DNA from: Lamellibrachia satsuma
Lineage: Eukaryota; Annelida; Polychaeta; Sabellida; Siboglinidae
NCBI GenBank assembly: GCA_033239005.1
Contig: BSQZ01000109.1
Coordinates: forward strand, 1,311,001 to 1,375,000
Direction of reading: 5' to 3'
Length of the DNA stretch: 64,000 bases
The notes under the pieces were generated by a model. It saw only the letters and a list, made by a program, of their open reading frames with translations. It had not been told where the DNA came from and searched no databases. Made by a program: the position numbers and the translations under genes. Positions within the stretch are counted from its first letter, which is position 1, and the number at the start of each line of letters is the position of its first letter. Shown here in pieces: positions 1 through 10,744 of the stretch.

Positions 1-1674
1 TCTGTCGATAGCCTACAGAAAGGGAACCACGTACCTATTGTTGTTCCAGACGAGAAAGTCTCGCAAAGTCGTCATGTCATTGATACGCCAGTCCTCTTGA
101 CAACTGGCATAATCCTCGTAGGAAATACCTTCATTCTTCAGTCTACTGAAGAAGGCCTCTTTCGATGGATTTAACGTTGTCGTCGAGCCTCTCCAGACAG
201 TACATGGACTCGTACAGGAAATGACCATTCGTTACCTCGCATCCGTACGCCTTCAGATACTTGTCGTAGCTGAACTCTGGAGCTATGTAATTGGTTATGT
301 CTAGGAATTTCAGCTGATCCGTCAAAAGACACATGAAAGTGTTGTTGCGTTTGATGACGAAAGACGACCCGATTCCGTCGTTCTCTTCTTCTTTCTCTTT
401 GTCGTCTTGTTCCTTCTCCTCTTCTTTTTGTTCTTGTTCCTCTGTCTTTGACATGGATATGAAGTAGGGTATTAGGAACTGTTTGATGGCATTGAGATCA
501 TACTTACCCGAATTGAACCCGATGACAGGTAACTGATGCATCCATCCATAAAGTTGTCCCATCAGCTTTTTGTATGGATTGGTCGCTGGTCGAGAATCCT
601 TGTCGACGGCTGATCGTGCAGCCTGCTCCCGTTCGTCCCAGTTCGTCAGTGCCTCTGCGAGTTGTTCCAACACATCCTCGTATGTGTCTCTGATCTTGTC
701 ATACGCGGCGTCACTCATCGCTCACCAACTTGTCGGTGTCTCCATCCGTGACGAGACATTGCACTTGCTCGTGCCCGGGCACGTTGGATGCCACGCTGAC
801 ACTCATTGGGACGTGACGCGCAACCCAGTGGATCTTGTCACTGTCCGACGGAAGTTGTTCCGCGTCAAACCAACACTCGAAGTCAAAGGTGGCTTGTTAC
901 AGATAGTAGCGCAACGATTCAGCCACTCGAATGTTCTCGTTGTCCAGACGTTCGATCACTGATGGAGTCGAATGGTACACGCCACCAGGATAGACACGAC
1001 GCACACCCCCCGTACACATGCACTCGTGTTGACATAGCGTCCATGTGTCTTTCCACAACAAGTCACCGCATTTCCGACATCTAAACGAGTGGCAGTACAT
1101 GCGTACATCTTGGATGAATGAAAAATGTGTCTCGTGAAGGTTGAGATACATTGTTTCGGGTATTTGCATAACGATTGCCGGACCAGTTCGACGGTCTAAT
1201 TACCATCTTCTGCACCCGGCTTGTCGAGCTTGTACACGCACACGTTCGTTTGAAACGTGGTCTCTACGCGATAGAGGTCATCCAACGTGACCACGGCAAA
1301 TTCTTCCATGGGTACATCGTATTGATCTTATGCCTCGTACAACATCTTCACCGCCGGTTCCAATCGATATATAGATCGCATCCTCGATGCAAGGCCAGAC
1401 ATCCGTTCCGTTTCCAGACCGATGACGCCTTTCTTCTTCTTGATGTAGACTGGAAGGGGGGTCACGTACACATCCTATCGGGAGGTCTATGATGCGGTTG
1501 ACGAAGAAGGTGACATTGGTCACGAATTCGCACACCCACGCGGAATCCGGTCTTTGATTGATAGCCCATTGCAAGACGTCGGTTTCTCGGATGCGTTCGA
1601 GAAAGACATCAAAGTCCTTGCTGTTGGTGATGAAACTGGGCTCGTCCAGATAGCGTCCACAGCAATTGCACGAG

Positions 1675-1752
<78 letters not shown>

Positions 1753-1766
1753 GAACTACACCACAA
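1..1766 (-). pseudogene. Family-B DNA polymerase of a virus-like/Polinton-like element, N-terminal and exonuclease part, broken
   Basis: Read on the minus strand, several frames carry one collinear protein that resembles the DNA polymerase B type 2 family of Polintons and related eukaryotic viruses. In order there is a Cys-rich stretch near 1,050-1,110 (CHSFRCRKCG), the Exo I motif FDFE near 880-890, the Exo II region FNSGKYDLN near 500-525, and a family-typical segment at 20-130 (EDYASCQEDW, TTLRDFLVW). The palm domain would lie left of base 1. Breaks seen: in-frame stops at 13-15, 897-899, 1196-1198 and 1328-1330, and frame changes near 190-230, 718, 1,155 and 1,460. It is therefore a decayed copy, unless some breaks are introns. 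Upstream of about 1,670 it merges into an AT microsatellite. The family call is from motifs only; which element class it belongs to is not settled. Confidence 0.72.
1678..1750. repeat. (AT)n microsatellite
   Basis: Uninterrupted alternating AT. It truncates the upstream end of the polymerase remnant. The tyrosine/isoleucine ORFs across it are artefacts. Confidence 0.97.
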
Positions 1767-2045
1767 GAATAAATACTCCGCAAGACAATAATATATGATA
1801 AGTAAAATTATACGAAATATATAGGATTAAAGACAATAATGATATATAGGATTAAAAACAATAATATATGATAACAATTACTACTTACTAACTAAGTCTA
1901 TGCAACGGACACTATATATGTCATAGACGAACTACACCACAAGAATAAATATTCAACAAGACAATAATATATGATAAGTAAAAATAGGATTAAAGACAAT
2001 AATATATATTATATTATAACAATTACTACTTACTAACTAAGTCTA
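1750..2045. repeat. About 172-bp direct repeat, two copies
   Basis: The same AT-rich block, beginning AGACGAACTACACCACAAG, starts at about 1,749 and again at about 1,924. Both copies run on through ATATATGATAA-type sequence and end near ACTTACTAACTAAGTCTA. The second copy has small deletions. No gene is seen here. Confidence 0.85.
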
Positions 2046-2063
2046 CAGGAGGACTATGACCCA

Positions 2064-2065
2064 GT

Positions 2066-2119
<54 letters not shown>

Positions 2120-2135
2120 GTGTGTGTGTGTGTGT
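2064..2135. repeat. (GT)n microsatellite
   Basis: A GT run with single C interruptions, directly downstream of the Ser/Thr/Pro-rich reading frame on the minus strand. Confidence 0.95.
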
Positions 2136-2722
2136 TCATAGTAACCAAGGATTGATGCATGCAATCTCATGACTTAGGAATGTCTGCATGTCCTCTGACA
2201 GCAGAATCTCGGCCACCTCGCTGCATATGCTCTGAGTGGCTTCGGCGACTGTCAGAGGTATATGTGTGTTTTTTTTTATTATGAAGTGGGTCATAGCCTC
2301 CTGTAACATAATATTTGATTGTTCGGTGGTCAATAGCGGTATGGGTTGAAGTAGCTGTACGGGTGATGGTGATGACGTTGGTGATGCAGGACTGCCTTGG
2401 AACCGATAGTAGGTTGGTGACAGTGGACTGAATATTGTTGTTGTTGTTGACTGTTGCGGTGACGACGACGACGCCTGGGATGATGATGGTGGTGGTGACG
2501 TCAGGGACGACAGCTCAGGTGCTTGCGCTGGTGGTGCTGACGTCATCGGTGGTGGTGTTGATGGTGTTGACGTCATCGATAGCGTCTGCGCGTTGGATGG
2601 TGGTGGTGTCGGTGCCATCGTTATTGATGTCGACAACGGTGGTGGCGTCTGCACTGTTGACGATAGGAGGAACGACGGTGGTGGGGTGACATTGGCGTTG
2701 CTGTTAGTCGGCGTTTTTAATC
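2136..2722 (-). CDS. Hypothetical Ser/Thr/Pro-rich protein of the virus-like segment
   Basis: An open minus-strand frame with no stop from about 2,722 down to a stop at 2,136. The first ATG is inside it (near 2,618), so the start is uncertain. The first two thirds are low-complexity Pro, Ser and Thr. The last 65 or so residues have mixed composition and look like a small folded domain (begins TTEQSNIMLQEAMTHF, ends INPWLL). It has the same orientation as the polymerase and RPA-like genes. I do not recognise the domain. Low-complexity DNA can stay open by chance, so the coding claim rests on the C-terminal part. Confidence 0.4.
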
Positions 2723-3181
2723 AACACTAGTCGAAGGTCGTTATCGGCTAACGGCGGCGTTATTCGTTTGCGCGACGCCGTCGTCGCCGCCACCTTCGAA
2801 GTCACCTTCGCCACCGCCGTCCTCTCCTCGTAGGCCTTTCGTAGCTGCTCTAGGCCGCTATGTATCTACAGACAGGAAAAAACCACACCTGTTTAGTCAC
2901 TGTCAGCAACATCGCCCTTACTTGCATATCGACTGGCTATGGTCGCTCTGACCGTATCTTTGATATCGAGACGCCATTGCATTTTCCCAATCCTCTCCTC
3001 CAACGCTATGACAAGCCAACGCAAGATGTGCATGATAAGACTCTAACACGGTACATAATACTGATCTTCCGATAGATTTAATATACGAACCACGTCGTCA
3101 CATGCATAACGAACGCACGCTCCTTCTACCACTGCGTCGACGGTATGTTGATTCATCATGGCTTCCGCACGATTCCAAATT

Positions 3182-3418
3182 CTATCTATGTTTTTTTACC
3201 GTCACCTGCATATCATCGCTGCTGCCGCTGCTGCTGTTACTACTACTACTACTGCTTATGACTATGATATTAGCTGCATCGTTACTTACAGCAGTACGCT
3301 CGTCTGCAATAAGCAGAGTCGGTGCGGTTGAGGAAGTGGTGGATGACGAGGATGACAATATAATACGGTCCTCATAAGCATCTAACCACTCCTGCACCTT
3401 TCGCTGCTGGCTTTCAAA
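3182..3418 (-). pseudogene. Possible Ser-rich coding remnant
   Basis: An open minus-strand frame of about 78 codons without an ATG. It begins with a normal-looking stretch (QQRKVQEWLDAYEDRI), then has two serine runs and an acidic stretch. It lies just downstream of the RPA-like gene in the same orientation. It may be a piece of a larger viral-type protein or chance. Function unknown. Confidence 0.25.
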
Positions 3419-3477
3419 GTAGCGTCATTGGGGCATATGCTGTCAGTGCTGGTGCCACCGACATTCTCTTTTTCTTC

Positions 3478-3978
3478 CTACAAAGAGAATGGTCCGTCTA
3501 GCACTTCCAGTTCTGACATGGTGTAGTTGACATACGCGTTGTTTATGCGTTTTTTAATTGTCACCATGACACAAGCCCCCCTCATCAGCGACAGTGAGGC
3601 ATACCGGTCTTCGTTTAACGTCATAGCAACGTAGCTGTTAGCACTGAATCCCAGTGCTTTTGCTGCTACGTTATCAAACAGAGTTCCTCACGCTTCTGTC
3701 TTGATCCAGTCTTGCAGGAGGACACGCAGGGTGAACCTGTACACGGGAACCCTTTCCCATTGGTGAACGGGACAATAGTAGGCATTGTTTTCTAGCTGCA
3801 CGCCTTTGAGACAGTGCGGACACGATGCATACAACATGTATTTATCTTGCGTGGCGCAAGTGACTATTGTTAACGGTCTTGTAAATTTGTAGGTTCCGTT
3901 ACTCACCTCAGTCTGGAGACGCGTCAGGTTCATCATCTGCTGCGACGGCTGCGAATCGACAAACTGCTGCGTGGCCAT
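3478..3978 (-). pseudogene. RPA70 C-terminal-domain-like ssDNA-binding protein with one in-frame TGA
   Basis: Starting at the ATG at 3,976-3,978, the first 96 codons contain a zinc-ribbon pattern typical of the RPA70 C-terminal OB fold: YASCPHC, then AYYCPVH, followed by a YRFTLRVLLQDW strand. The frame is closed by TGA at 3,688-3,690, but the same frame then stays open to TAG at 3,478-3,480. That second part continues the same fold (TLFDNVAAKALGFSANSY and a final beta-rich segment ending VLDGPFSL). The stop sits where the family often has an aromatic residue. The fold binds single-stranded DNA in cells, and RPA-like proteins also occur in some viruses and Helitrons. A stand-alone copy beside a polymerase gene suggests a replication accessory protein of the same element. 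Confidence 0.68.
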
Positions 3979-4021
3979 GATGTGCTGTCGAGTCGAGTGT
4001 CTTCTACTAGGCAGTTGCTTG

Positions 4022-4086
<65 letters not shown>
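4022..4086. repeat. (GA)n microsatellite
   Basis: A pure GA run about 40 bases upstream of the RPA-like start codon (minus strand), between that gene and the next. Confidence 0.96.
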
Positions 4087-4088
<2 letters not shown>

Positions 4089-4115
4089 TTATGACCGTTA
4101 GAGTGGTGGGTCACC

Positions 4116-4316
4116 TTATATAGCGGGGCGCTCGCGTCGGCGCGCTTTTTTTATCTCTCCAGCTGCGACCGTTGGCGGGTGTAGCACATTATTACCGTCT
4201 GGCTTTTGATAGTGCACATTCCTACCGTCTGGTCTGGCTATGCATGTCTGGGACCGTTTCGCGAAGTGTCTGGATTTCTCGAATGAACTGACGTCGATCC
4301 ATGAGTATCTGACCAA
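4116..4316 (-). CDS. Short uncharacterised ORF, 66 codons
   Basis: An ATG-started minus-strand ORF between the RPA-like and NADAR genes, with a basic C-terminus (KKARRRERP). No family is recognised. It is listed only because it fits the colinear minus-strand layout. Confidence 0.2.
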   Translation of the reverse strand: MVRYSWIDVSSFEKSRHFAKRSQTCIARPDGRNVHYQKPDGNNVLHPPTVAAGEIKKARRRERPAI

Positions 4317-4409
4317 GTATGTTCTGTCCAGGCTGTCCAGTGTAGGTGAGCATGCTCCAGAAACCTTCCCTACTTCTTAAACTTTCCTTTAACGGTGCTT
4401 AATGCGTGT

Positions 4410-4712
4410 CTAATAGACGCTTGCGAAGTGTCGTGTCACGAAATTAATCCCAATTAAGTATTCCATGATCGGTCGTCTTTCTTCGTTCCATAGTGCTCGT
4501 AACTGAGGCTTCTCTCGAATCGTCTTGCTAAGGTATTTCGCCTGTAGTCCAGTTCGTGTGGCTAGCATTTTGTCTGCTGTCTCCATATCGCCATAAAAGA
4601 CGCATTTCCTATACATGTACGCAGCTTCTACGATGTTAAAAGTATGGATCCATGCATGTATCCTAGACACGTAGAAGTTAGAAACTGTTTCGTCCTCTGA
4701 AATATATAGGAC
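4410..4712 (-). pseudogene. NADAR-domain protein (YbiA-like, DUF1768), 5' frame broken
   Basis: The minus-strand frame shows a compact NADAR domain: SNFY near 4,675, the helix VEAAYMYRK, then GDMETADKMLA, and the closing LWNEERRPIMEYLIGINF. NADAR proteins are predicted or shown to act as N-glycosidases on ADP-ribose-type or guanine-derived substrates, and they are found in bacteria, eukaryotes and large DNA viruses. The frame is closed upstream by a TGA at about 4,705. An ATG in another frame at about 4,708 follows a TATTTAAATA box (about 4,755), so a one-base frameshift near 4,695-4,700 is likely. A TTTCAG just upstream leaves a spliced start possible. The domain is about 95 residues, short for the family (about 140), because the N-terminal strand is missing. 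Confidence 0.62.
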
Positions 4713-4749
4713 GATTCATTCTGACTTGATGTTGTTGAAAATTACATGC

Positions 4750-4815
4750 ACTGTATTTAAATACGAGTGCCGCCTAAGACGCAGTGACTTGGTTTTTTAC
4801 GCGTTATAAATGGGA
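4750..4815 (-). promoter_or_regulatory. Candidate TATA-type core promoter of the NADAR gene
   Basis: The palindromic TATTTAAATA near 4,755 lies about 45 bases upstream of the candidate ATG near 4,708 on the minus strand. A second TTTATAACG lies near 4,805. Both are at plausible core promoter spacing, but this is based on sequence only. Confidence 0.3.
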
Positions 4816-4864
4816 TTTTGGTTTCAGCGTCGGCTAGTTAGCAGTTCTCTGACAGGCCTATCGC

Positions 4865-5130
4865 ATCTGTTTTGATTGTGATGGAAGTGTTATTGTTCTA
4901 GTGGCTTACGTCAGCTTTACGTCGACTGTTTGGGATTTCTTTTCGCATTTCTTTCTGATTGTGATGGATTTGTTAATGTTCTAGCGGCTTACGTCAGCTG
5001 CGCGTCGACTGTCTGGGATTTCTATTTCTTTCGATTATGAGGAATTTGGTATTGTTCTGTACGAGGCTACACGTCCTGAGACGTTTATAGCATTTCGTTT
5101 GTTCTATGTAGCTTACGTCAGTTGTCTGCA
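4865..5130. promoter_or_regulatory. Imperfect direct repeats carrying TTACGTCA (CRE/ATF-like) motifs
   Basis: Two clear copies and one degenerate copy of a block of roughly 90-120 bp. Each contains a GATTGTGATGGA-like or GATTATGAGGA-like start, TTGTTCT or ATGTTCT, then GCTTACGTCAG. The TTACGTCA octamer (inverse of TGACGTAA) is present at about 4,904, 4,988 and 5,108. GTCGACTGT and GGGATTTCT follow in the first two copies. This looks like an enhancer or repeat promoter upstream of the NADAR gene. Confidence 0.4.
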
Positions 5131-5612
5131 TTGTTTAACGCTTGCTATATAAGACTGCTCAGACTAGAAATTTCTGTATACACCTACCGTTATTCTGTTG
5201 CTGTTGCTGGTAGCGTCACGATGCTGTCTAGCATTGCACTATCCGCAGATTTGCTCTTTGTGCATGTTGAGCTCGGGGTTGTGTTGAGCATACTGTTGCA
5301 TCGTTCGTAAGTGCATAATATATGATGTATATGTCATTGTTTGCACAAATGCTAACTAATACATACTCCTATACAGCGAACACTTTTACAATGCATGTAT
5401 ATAACACATAGTTTAACTTTAAAAGACATACCGTTATATGACTGTGCAACGTTTGGCGGCTATACATAGTTCTAGTTTTAAAAAATACGCCGTCGTTTGC
5501 TTGCCGGCCTGAGGTCGTCGGGTCACTGATAAGGTCTGCGTGCGGTCTACTTCTGCACGCCTACTAGCCGAATGCTACCGGCCTACTGATAAAAAACACC
5601 AGTCAGCCGACT

Positions 5613-5732
5613 TCACTGCTGGGCTGGGTCGAAATACGCCTCTCGTTGCTCTCGGGTTTCACATAGTCTATTAATACACATATGTTGTGTAAGAAATATA
5701 TAGCGTGCTGTTAACAAAGGATCGACTGTAAG

Positions 5733-5808
<76 letters not shown>

Positions 5809-6065
5809 ATGATGATGATGATAATGGCTGTTATACCGAAGAGGACTGGAATGAAGAATGCAACCAAAACGCAGCATACATAGACCACAGATGGATGTGG
5901 GCGGCCGTGATGGCCGAAATGGTCGAAGCCACCAAAGCCCATCGCCCAACCATGTTGTTGGATAGGCGTGGCCGGTCTCTGCCGCCATTGGTGCTTGCGC
6001 CTTGATCTTGCCGACGATGTCTGCATTTCGATTATTGCAACAATGACGAACAATAATGACGTCAC
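5613..6065 (-). CDS. Hypothetical small protein with hydrophobic C-terminal segment, runs into a microsatellite
   Basis: An ATG-started minus-strand frame. A hydrophobic N-terminus (MTSLLFVIVAII) could be a signal peptide or anchor. Then come a basic stretch with Arg/Lys/His, a Gly/His-rich part, and a second hydrophobic segment (VVYVCCVLVAFFIPVLF). From 5,825 downward the frame reads the GAT and AT microsatellite, so the true C-terminus is lost. No family recognised; it may belong to the virus-like segment. Confidence 0.25.
5735..5824. repeat. (AT)n followed by (GAT)n microsatellite
   Basis: About 70 bases of AT followed by six GAT/GATG units. Truncates the hypothetical ORF on the minus strand. 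Confidence 0.96.
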
Positions 6066-6640
6066 TATTTTAACACATACAATACCACTATGACGTTATT
6101 TTAACAATGATAACGTTTCCTTGTGGCTTTATTTAATGAGGTGTTGTGCCGATTTGTAACGACGCTAGCAAACGAAATATGACCACATTTCATCCTGCTA
6201 CCACGTAAAAAACGAGCGGATGAATGTTTATACATCCAGCGAAAGAAATGTAGGCATACGTGTAGGCTATACACTACATGTCACATTATGACATTGTATC
6301 GAACACTTTTCGTTTTATGACGTCTTATGTCCAACGCCTATAAAGTCACTATATCGCCTCGGTCCCGATGGTTTACGGCTAGGTAAACGGTTAGGGTACC
6401 GTGGCCGACAACGGGCCGGGGTTACGGTTAGCTCCAGTCGTTAAAGGGTTGGTTAAAGTTATCTCGCTCCTTGGGATCGGGATGGCGGTCACTTCGGGGT
6501 GGAGGTCACTCCGTTATGGTCAGGGTTCACCGCTGACGATGTCAGGTTAGGGTTACGTCGCAACCGTCCAGAGGTTGGGGTTACGACAGTTAGTGTTAGC
6601 TCCAGTCGCCAGGGGGCGCTCTAATGTTATGGATAGGGTT
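6066..6640. other. No gene seen; AT-rich then GC-rich with TTAGGG-like motifs
   Basis: To about 6,360 the DNA resembles the virus-like segment (several TGACGT motifs). From 6,370 it becomes G-rich with scattered GGTTAGGGT and GGGTTACG motifs and two copies of CAGGGGGCGCT near 6,612 and 6,652. No reading frame of note. It probably contains the right boundary of the virus-like segment. Confidence 0.4.
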
Positions 6641-7988
6641 ACGGGTCACCATCAGGGGGCGCTCATGCTACCCAGAAGGCTGTGCGGCTGCGTGCGCAAC
6701 CGGAAGTCCCTCCCAAACTAGTGTCCTCTTTTGCTCGGGCATTTCCTTCCATAGACTACTTCCTCACCTCCAACTGTCTCCTGACATAATGTGGTATCTC
6801 TATCTCACATTCTCCCTCCGGGTTTAGTAATTTCTTGAAATACTCCTCCCATACACTTAGCACTTGATTTACTCCAGTGACCAATGTCCCAATCGCTTCT
6901 CTTCATTGCAGATGTTGGAGTAGTATCTTTGCTATCTCTCTCTCTCTATCTCTGGCCAGATGGAAAATCATTTTTTTCCACCATCTTCTTCAATCGTATC
7001 ACACCATTCCTGTTTTTCTTATATCTTGCTTTCGCAACAGCATTGTTTGCTGGGTTATCTTCTCCCGGTACTTGATCTTCAGCCTTGACTTTTCTGTATC
7101 ACTCGCCTCTTCCGCACACCTCAGTGCCTCCTTCTTTTCTTGTATAGCTTGTTCTACTTCCTGGCTCCACCACCACTGTTCTTTCTTCTTTTGACAGGGT
7201 GTGGGCTTTCCTGATGTTCGGCCACATATCTCCTCAGCTGTTTCAACAAAGCCTTCCTTAAATGGTGTCTACTCTGATTCCACATCCTCCGTTTGTTGTT
7301 TAAGTAGCCTGAACTTCCCATCGACTTCTCTTTTGTATTTTTCCATCACTGCTCGTTCACATTTCCACCACCCGATCACCTGCCTTCGCTTCCTCCTTCT
7401 TTGTTTGTCTCTTCCTATCCACATTTCATAAACCAATGGTTTATGTTGGCTCGTTATGCGCTCTCCAGCCAAAACATTGCAGTCTCTAACCTTGTTTCGC
7501 TGACAACTTTTGACAATCAGCAGATCTATCTCTGTTCTGTTGTTCCCACTTCTGTACGTTATCTTGTGTGACTCCCTCTTCTGGAAGAAGGAGTTTACCA
7601 CCACCAACTGGTTTCTGGCGAGCATCTCCAGCAGGTCTTGTCCCTCTCTGTTTCTTGAGCCCCATCCATACTTTCCTACGGTCTCCTCACTGTTCTGTCT
7701 CTTTCCCACATGTGCATTCATGTCACCCGCCACAACCAACACTGTTTCCAGCTCTACATGCCCTATAATTTCTTCCAAGTTACTTCGGAATGCGTCCTTG
7801 TCGTCTTGCGTTCTCCCTGTCTGTGGTGCATGTACTGATAGTATACACATCATCTGTCCTCCAACCAATGTCCACACTGCAATGATCCTGCCTCCCCATC
7901 TCTCCACCCTGAAGACTTCCTTACTGTATTTCTCGTTCATAATCACTCCTTCGGCGTTACATCGACGAAAACAAACATTTCGACCCAT
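6640..7988 (-). pseudogene. RTE-like LINE remnant: AP endonuclease domain
   Basis: The minus-strand frame 7,988-7,269 has endonuclease/exonuclease/phosphatase motifs: VHAPQTGRTQDDK, the catalytic VVAGDMNAHVG, GWGSRNREGQDLLEML, and the target-site strand RTEIDLLIV. This set is typical of RTE-type LINE endonucleases, also seen in craniofacial development protein 2-like predictions. From 7,269 to about 6,640 a degraded continuation on the same strand contains a WWWSQEVEQAIQEKK-like stretch with several stops. The N-terminal part before 7,988 is missing because a CR1-like element of opposite orientation abuts it. Confidence 0.85.
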
Positions 7989-7989
7989 T

Positions 7990-9545
7990 CCAGAGAGAGC
8001 ATATCGCCCACATCACAGCACCGAAACAGCTCTTGTTCGTATTCACGACATCACCCAGGCGCTTGATCATCGAAAGGGAATAGTAATCGTTCTACTCAAC
8101 CTTACTGCGGCATTCGACATCGTGAATCATGTCATGCTACTGCAGCAGATGCATTCGATCGGCATACAAGGCCCGGCACTAGCATGGCTGACGTCTTATC
8201 TGATGGCGATAAAAATCGGCGATGCCATATCTCGTCAACGACAGCTGTGTTGTGGTGTGCCGCAGGGGTCTGTTCTTGGGCCCCTGTTGTTTACTATATA
8301 CTGCATGTCTATTAGTGCGATATTCGCCACGCATAACGTTAAGTATCACTTGTACGCTGACGATACGCAGCTGCATGCGGAATTCCCTCGTGACCAACCC
8401 TGCGAGGTAGAGGATGCTCTCCGAAGAATCGAGCGATGCACAGTTGGACCATCACTTAATGCTAAATGAGACCAAAACAGAAGCAATTATTTTCTGTACG
8501 CTTTGCTGTAGAGCGCATTCAACTGTTGATACAATCAATGTATGTGATTGCGACATAACACCGCAATCATCTGTAAGAGATATAGGCGTCTTCATGGGCA
8601 ACACCTTGTGTATGTCGATTGTCGACACAAGTCGCTCGCACGTGTCAGGGGGCATATTTCCAACAAGATCGCAAAAATTCGAAAATGCTAAACAACCCAC
8701 GCGTGCCAGACGACCGTACACGCGTGCCAGACGATCGTACACGCGTGCCAGACGACAGTACACGCGTGCCAGACGACCGTACACGCGCTTGTTACATCCA
8801 TTCTGGACTGTGGATATGTTGTGTTGTTTGGAGTAAACTTGCGTTTAATTCAGAAGCTTCAAATGGTGCAAAATTCGGCGGCTCACCTAATAACACGGCA
8901 GCGGCGCCGCGGCCATCAGCACGTCACGCCCACCCTCATTGCGACCATCAGCACGTCACCCTCCCGCATTGCGCCTCACTGGCTGTCGGTCCGATGGCGA
9001 ATCAGCTACGATTCTACTGTTGACCTACCGCGCGTTACACGATCTCGCACCCGCGTACATTGTTGACATTATCTCGCCATACACACCTGGGCGCCGGCTT
9101 CGTTCTGCTGACAGCAACCTACTAACTGTTCCACGCCATGACATGGAATGATATGATTTCTCCGTGACGGCACCGCGCATTTGGAACGATCTTCCGATAT
9201 ATATATCCGTATCGTTGATTCACTCGAATTGTTTAAGCGTCAACTTAAGAAACACCTTTTTAAGATAGCGTTTGAAGATTATTTATACAACCTTTTTTAC
9301 AGTAACTATTATATATCGTCACTAACATGATTTATCTTTTATTGCATTTTAGTTATTTTTATCACTTGATTTTAAAGCAGTGTTTACTTTATTTTACATA
9401 AGTTATTTACAAATGTATATGTATATTCCATATTATTATTATTTATATCTTTTTTGTATCGATTATGTTTTACATGTTGTATTTTAAACGCCTCTGAACA
9501 GGTTTTATATCCGGATATGGGGCTATACAAATAACAGTTATTATT
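7990..9545 (+). mobile_element. CR1-like LINE, 5'-truncated, decayed reverse transcriptase and 3' end
   Basis: The plus-strand frame from about 7,995 shows RT motifs: YRPHHSTETALVRI, TAAFDIVNH, CCGVPQGSVLGPLLF and the catalytic YHLYADDTQLH. After 8,460 the sequence continues in shifting frames. A C-terminal region typical of CR1-clade elements (QNSAAHLITR, then YRALHDLAPAY, then a WNDLP-like stretch and LELFKRQLKKHLFK) reaches about 9,290. The 3' end near 9,520-9,545 has a GGGCTATACAAATAA motif and a short ATT-type tail. There are several frameshifts and a short tandem insertion, so it is inactive. Confidence 0.88.
8690..8785. repeat. 21-bp tandem repeat inside the CR1-like remnant
   Basis: Four to five copies of a 21-bp unit containing ACGCGTGCCAGACGA, reading as a seven-residue RVPDDRT repeat. 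It interrupts the region between the RT and the C-terminal segment. Confidence 0.9.
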
Positions 9546-9832
9546 AAATGAGAGGACCAAGGAACATTTCTCATCTGACATGTAAATGAGAGGACCAAGG
9601 AACAGTTCTCATCTGACATGTAAATGAGAGGACCAAGGAACAGTGCTCATCTGATGTGTAAATGAGAGGACCAAGGAACAGTTCTCATCTGACGTGTAAA
9701 TGAGAGGACCAAGGAACAGTTCTCATCTGACATGTAAATGAGAGGACCAAGGAACAGTGCTCATCTGACGTGTAAATGAGAGGACCAAGGAACAGTTCCC
9801 ATCTAACATGTAAATGAGAGGACCAAAGAATA
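9545..9832. repeat. 38-bp minisatellite, about 7.5 copies
   Basis: The unit contains AATGAGAGGACCAAGGAACA and CTCATCTGAC. It begins exactly at the tail of the CR1-like remnant. Confidence 0.95.
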
Positions 9833-10229
9833 GTTAAGATCAGGGTTAGTCTTATATTAAGATCAAGGCTATGACCCTGTTACACATGTTTTATTGATAT
9901 GTAACATTATAATAGCAGCATAACATCACAACACTGGTTCTTCAGTCTTATTCAACGTTGCAAAGACTGTTTCATTGATTATAGCAGGCAATATGAACAC
10001 CAGGTGTGGCATTTACAGCAGTTCCACAGCTGGGGCAGTTAGTCAGAAACCAGTTTGTATGACCCAATGCAGACAAGTATTATTATAATTGTGCTAACAC
10101 CAAACAAAAGTATTGTTTGTTTCTGGTTATAGAAACTCACAAAACGAGACCAACAACAACAAAATAACAATTGAAACAGCGTAGCATGGAACAGAAGCAA
10201 AGTTGTTTTGGTGAAACACCATCTAGATG

Positions 10230-10290
10230 GATTACTGTATGACGTGTGTGCGTGCGTGCGTGCGTGCATGCGTGCGTGCATGTGTGTTTG
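10230..10290. repeat. (GTGC/GCAT)n microsatellite
   Basis: GTGCGTGCGTGC-type tetranucleotide run with CATG variants. Confidence 0.93.
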
Positions 10291-10349
10291 TTGGGGACTG
10301 ACTACCTGAAAGATAAACTGGAGATACTCCACACCAACACAACCACGGG

Positions 10350-10560
10350 CTAGATACATTGTTACACCCAACCTCAGACACAATGTTACGTCCAGCCTCA
10401 GTCACGTTGTTGTTAAGTCCAGCCTCAGTCACATTGTTACACCCAACCTCAGACACATTGTTACGTCCAGCCTCAGACACACTGTTACTTCCAGCCTCAG
10501 TCACATCGTTACGTTCAGCCTCAGACACATTGTTACATGTAAATTCAGACACATTTAACA
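10350..10560. repeat. 24-bp minisatellite
   Basis: About eight copies of a 24-bp unit with CAGCCTCAGACACATTGTTA. Because 24 is divisible by 3, frames stay open on both strands; no gene is implied. Confidence 0.93.
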
Positions 10561-10744
10561 TTTGTACAAAGTCATTAGTTCAGATCTGTCTTCCTACTTT
10601 TGGTGGTTTCTTCATTAATTCATCCAGTTTTTCAATATACATAGTTTGGCTGCACAATAAAACAGTGTAAGTACATTGGTGGAACTAGCAAAGGGCTGAC
10701 CTGGCTGATACATAAGATCTACAGTTAAAACATACTTGATATCT

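Noticed and set aside
6370..6620. Telomere-type TTAGGG array
   Set aside because: GGTTAGGG motifs are scattered and irregular, with no tandem run, so it is not an interstitial telomere.
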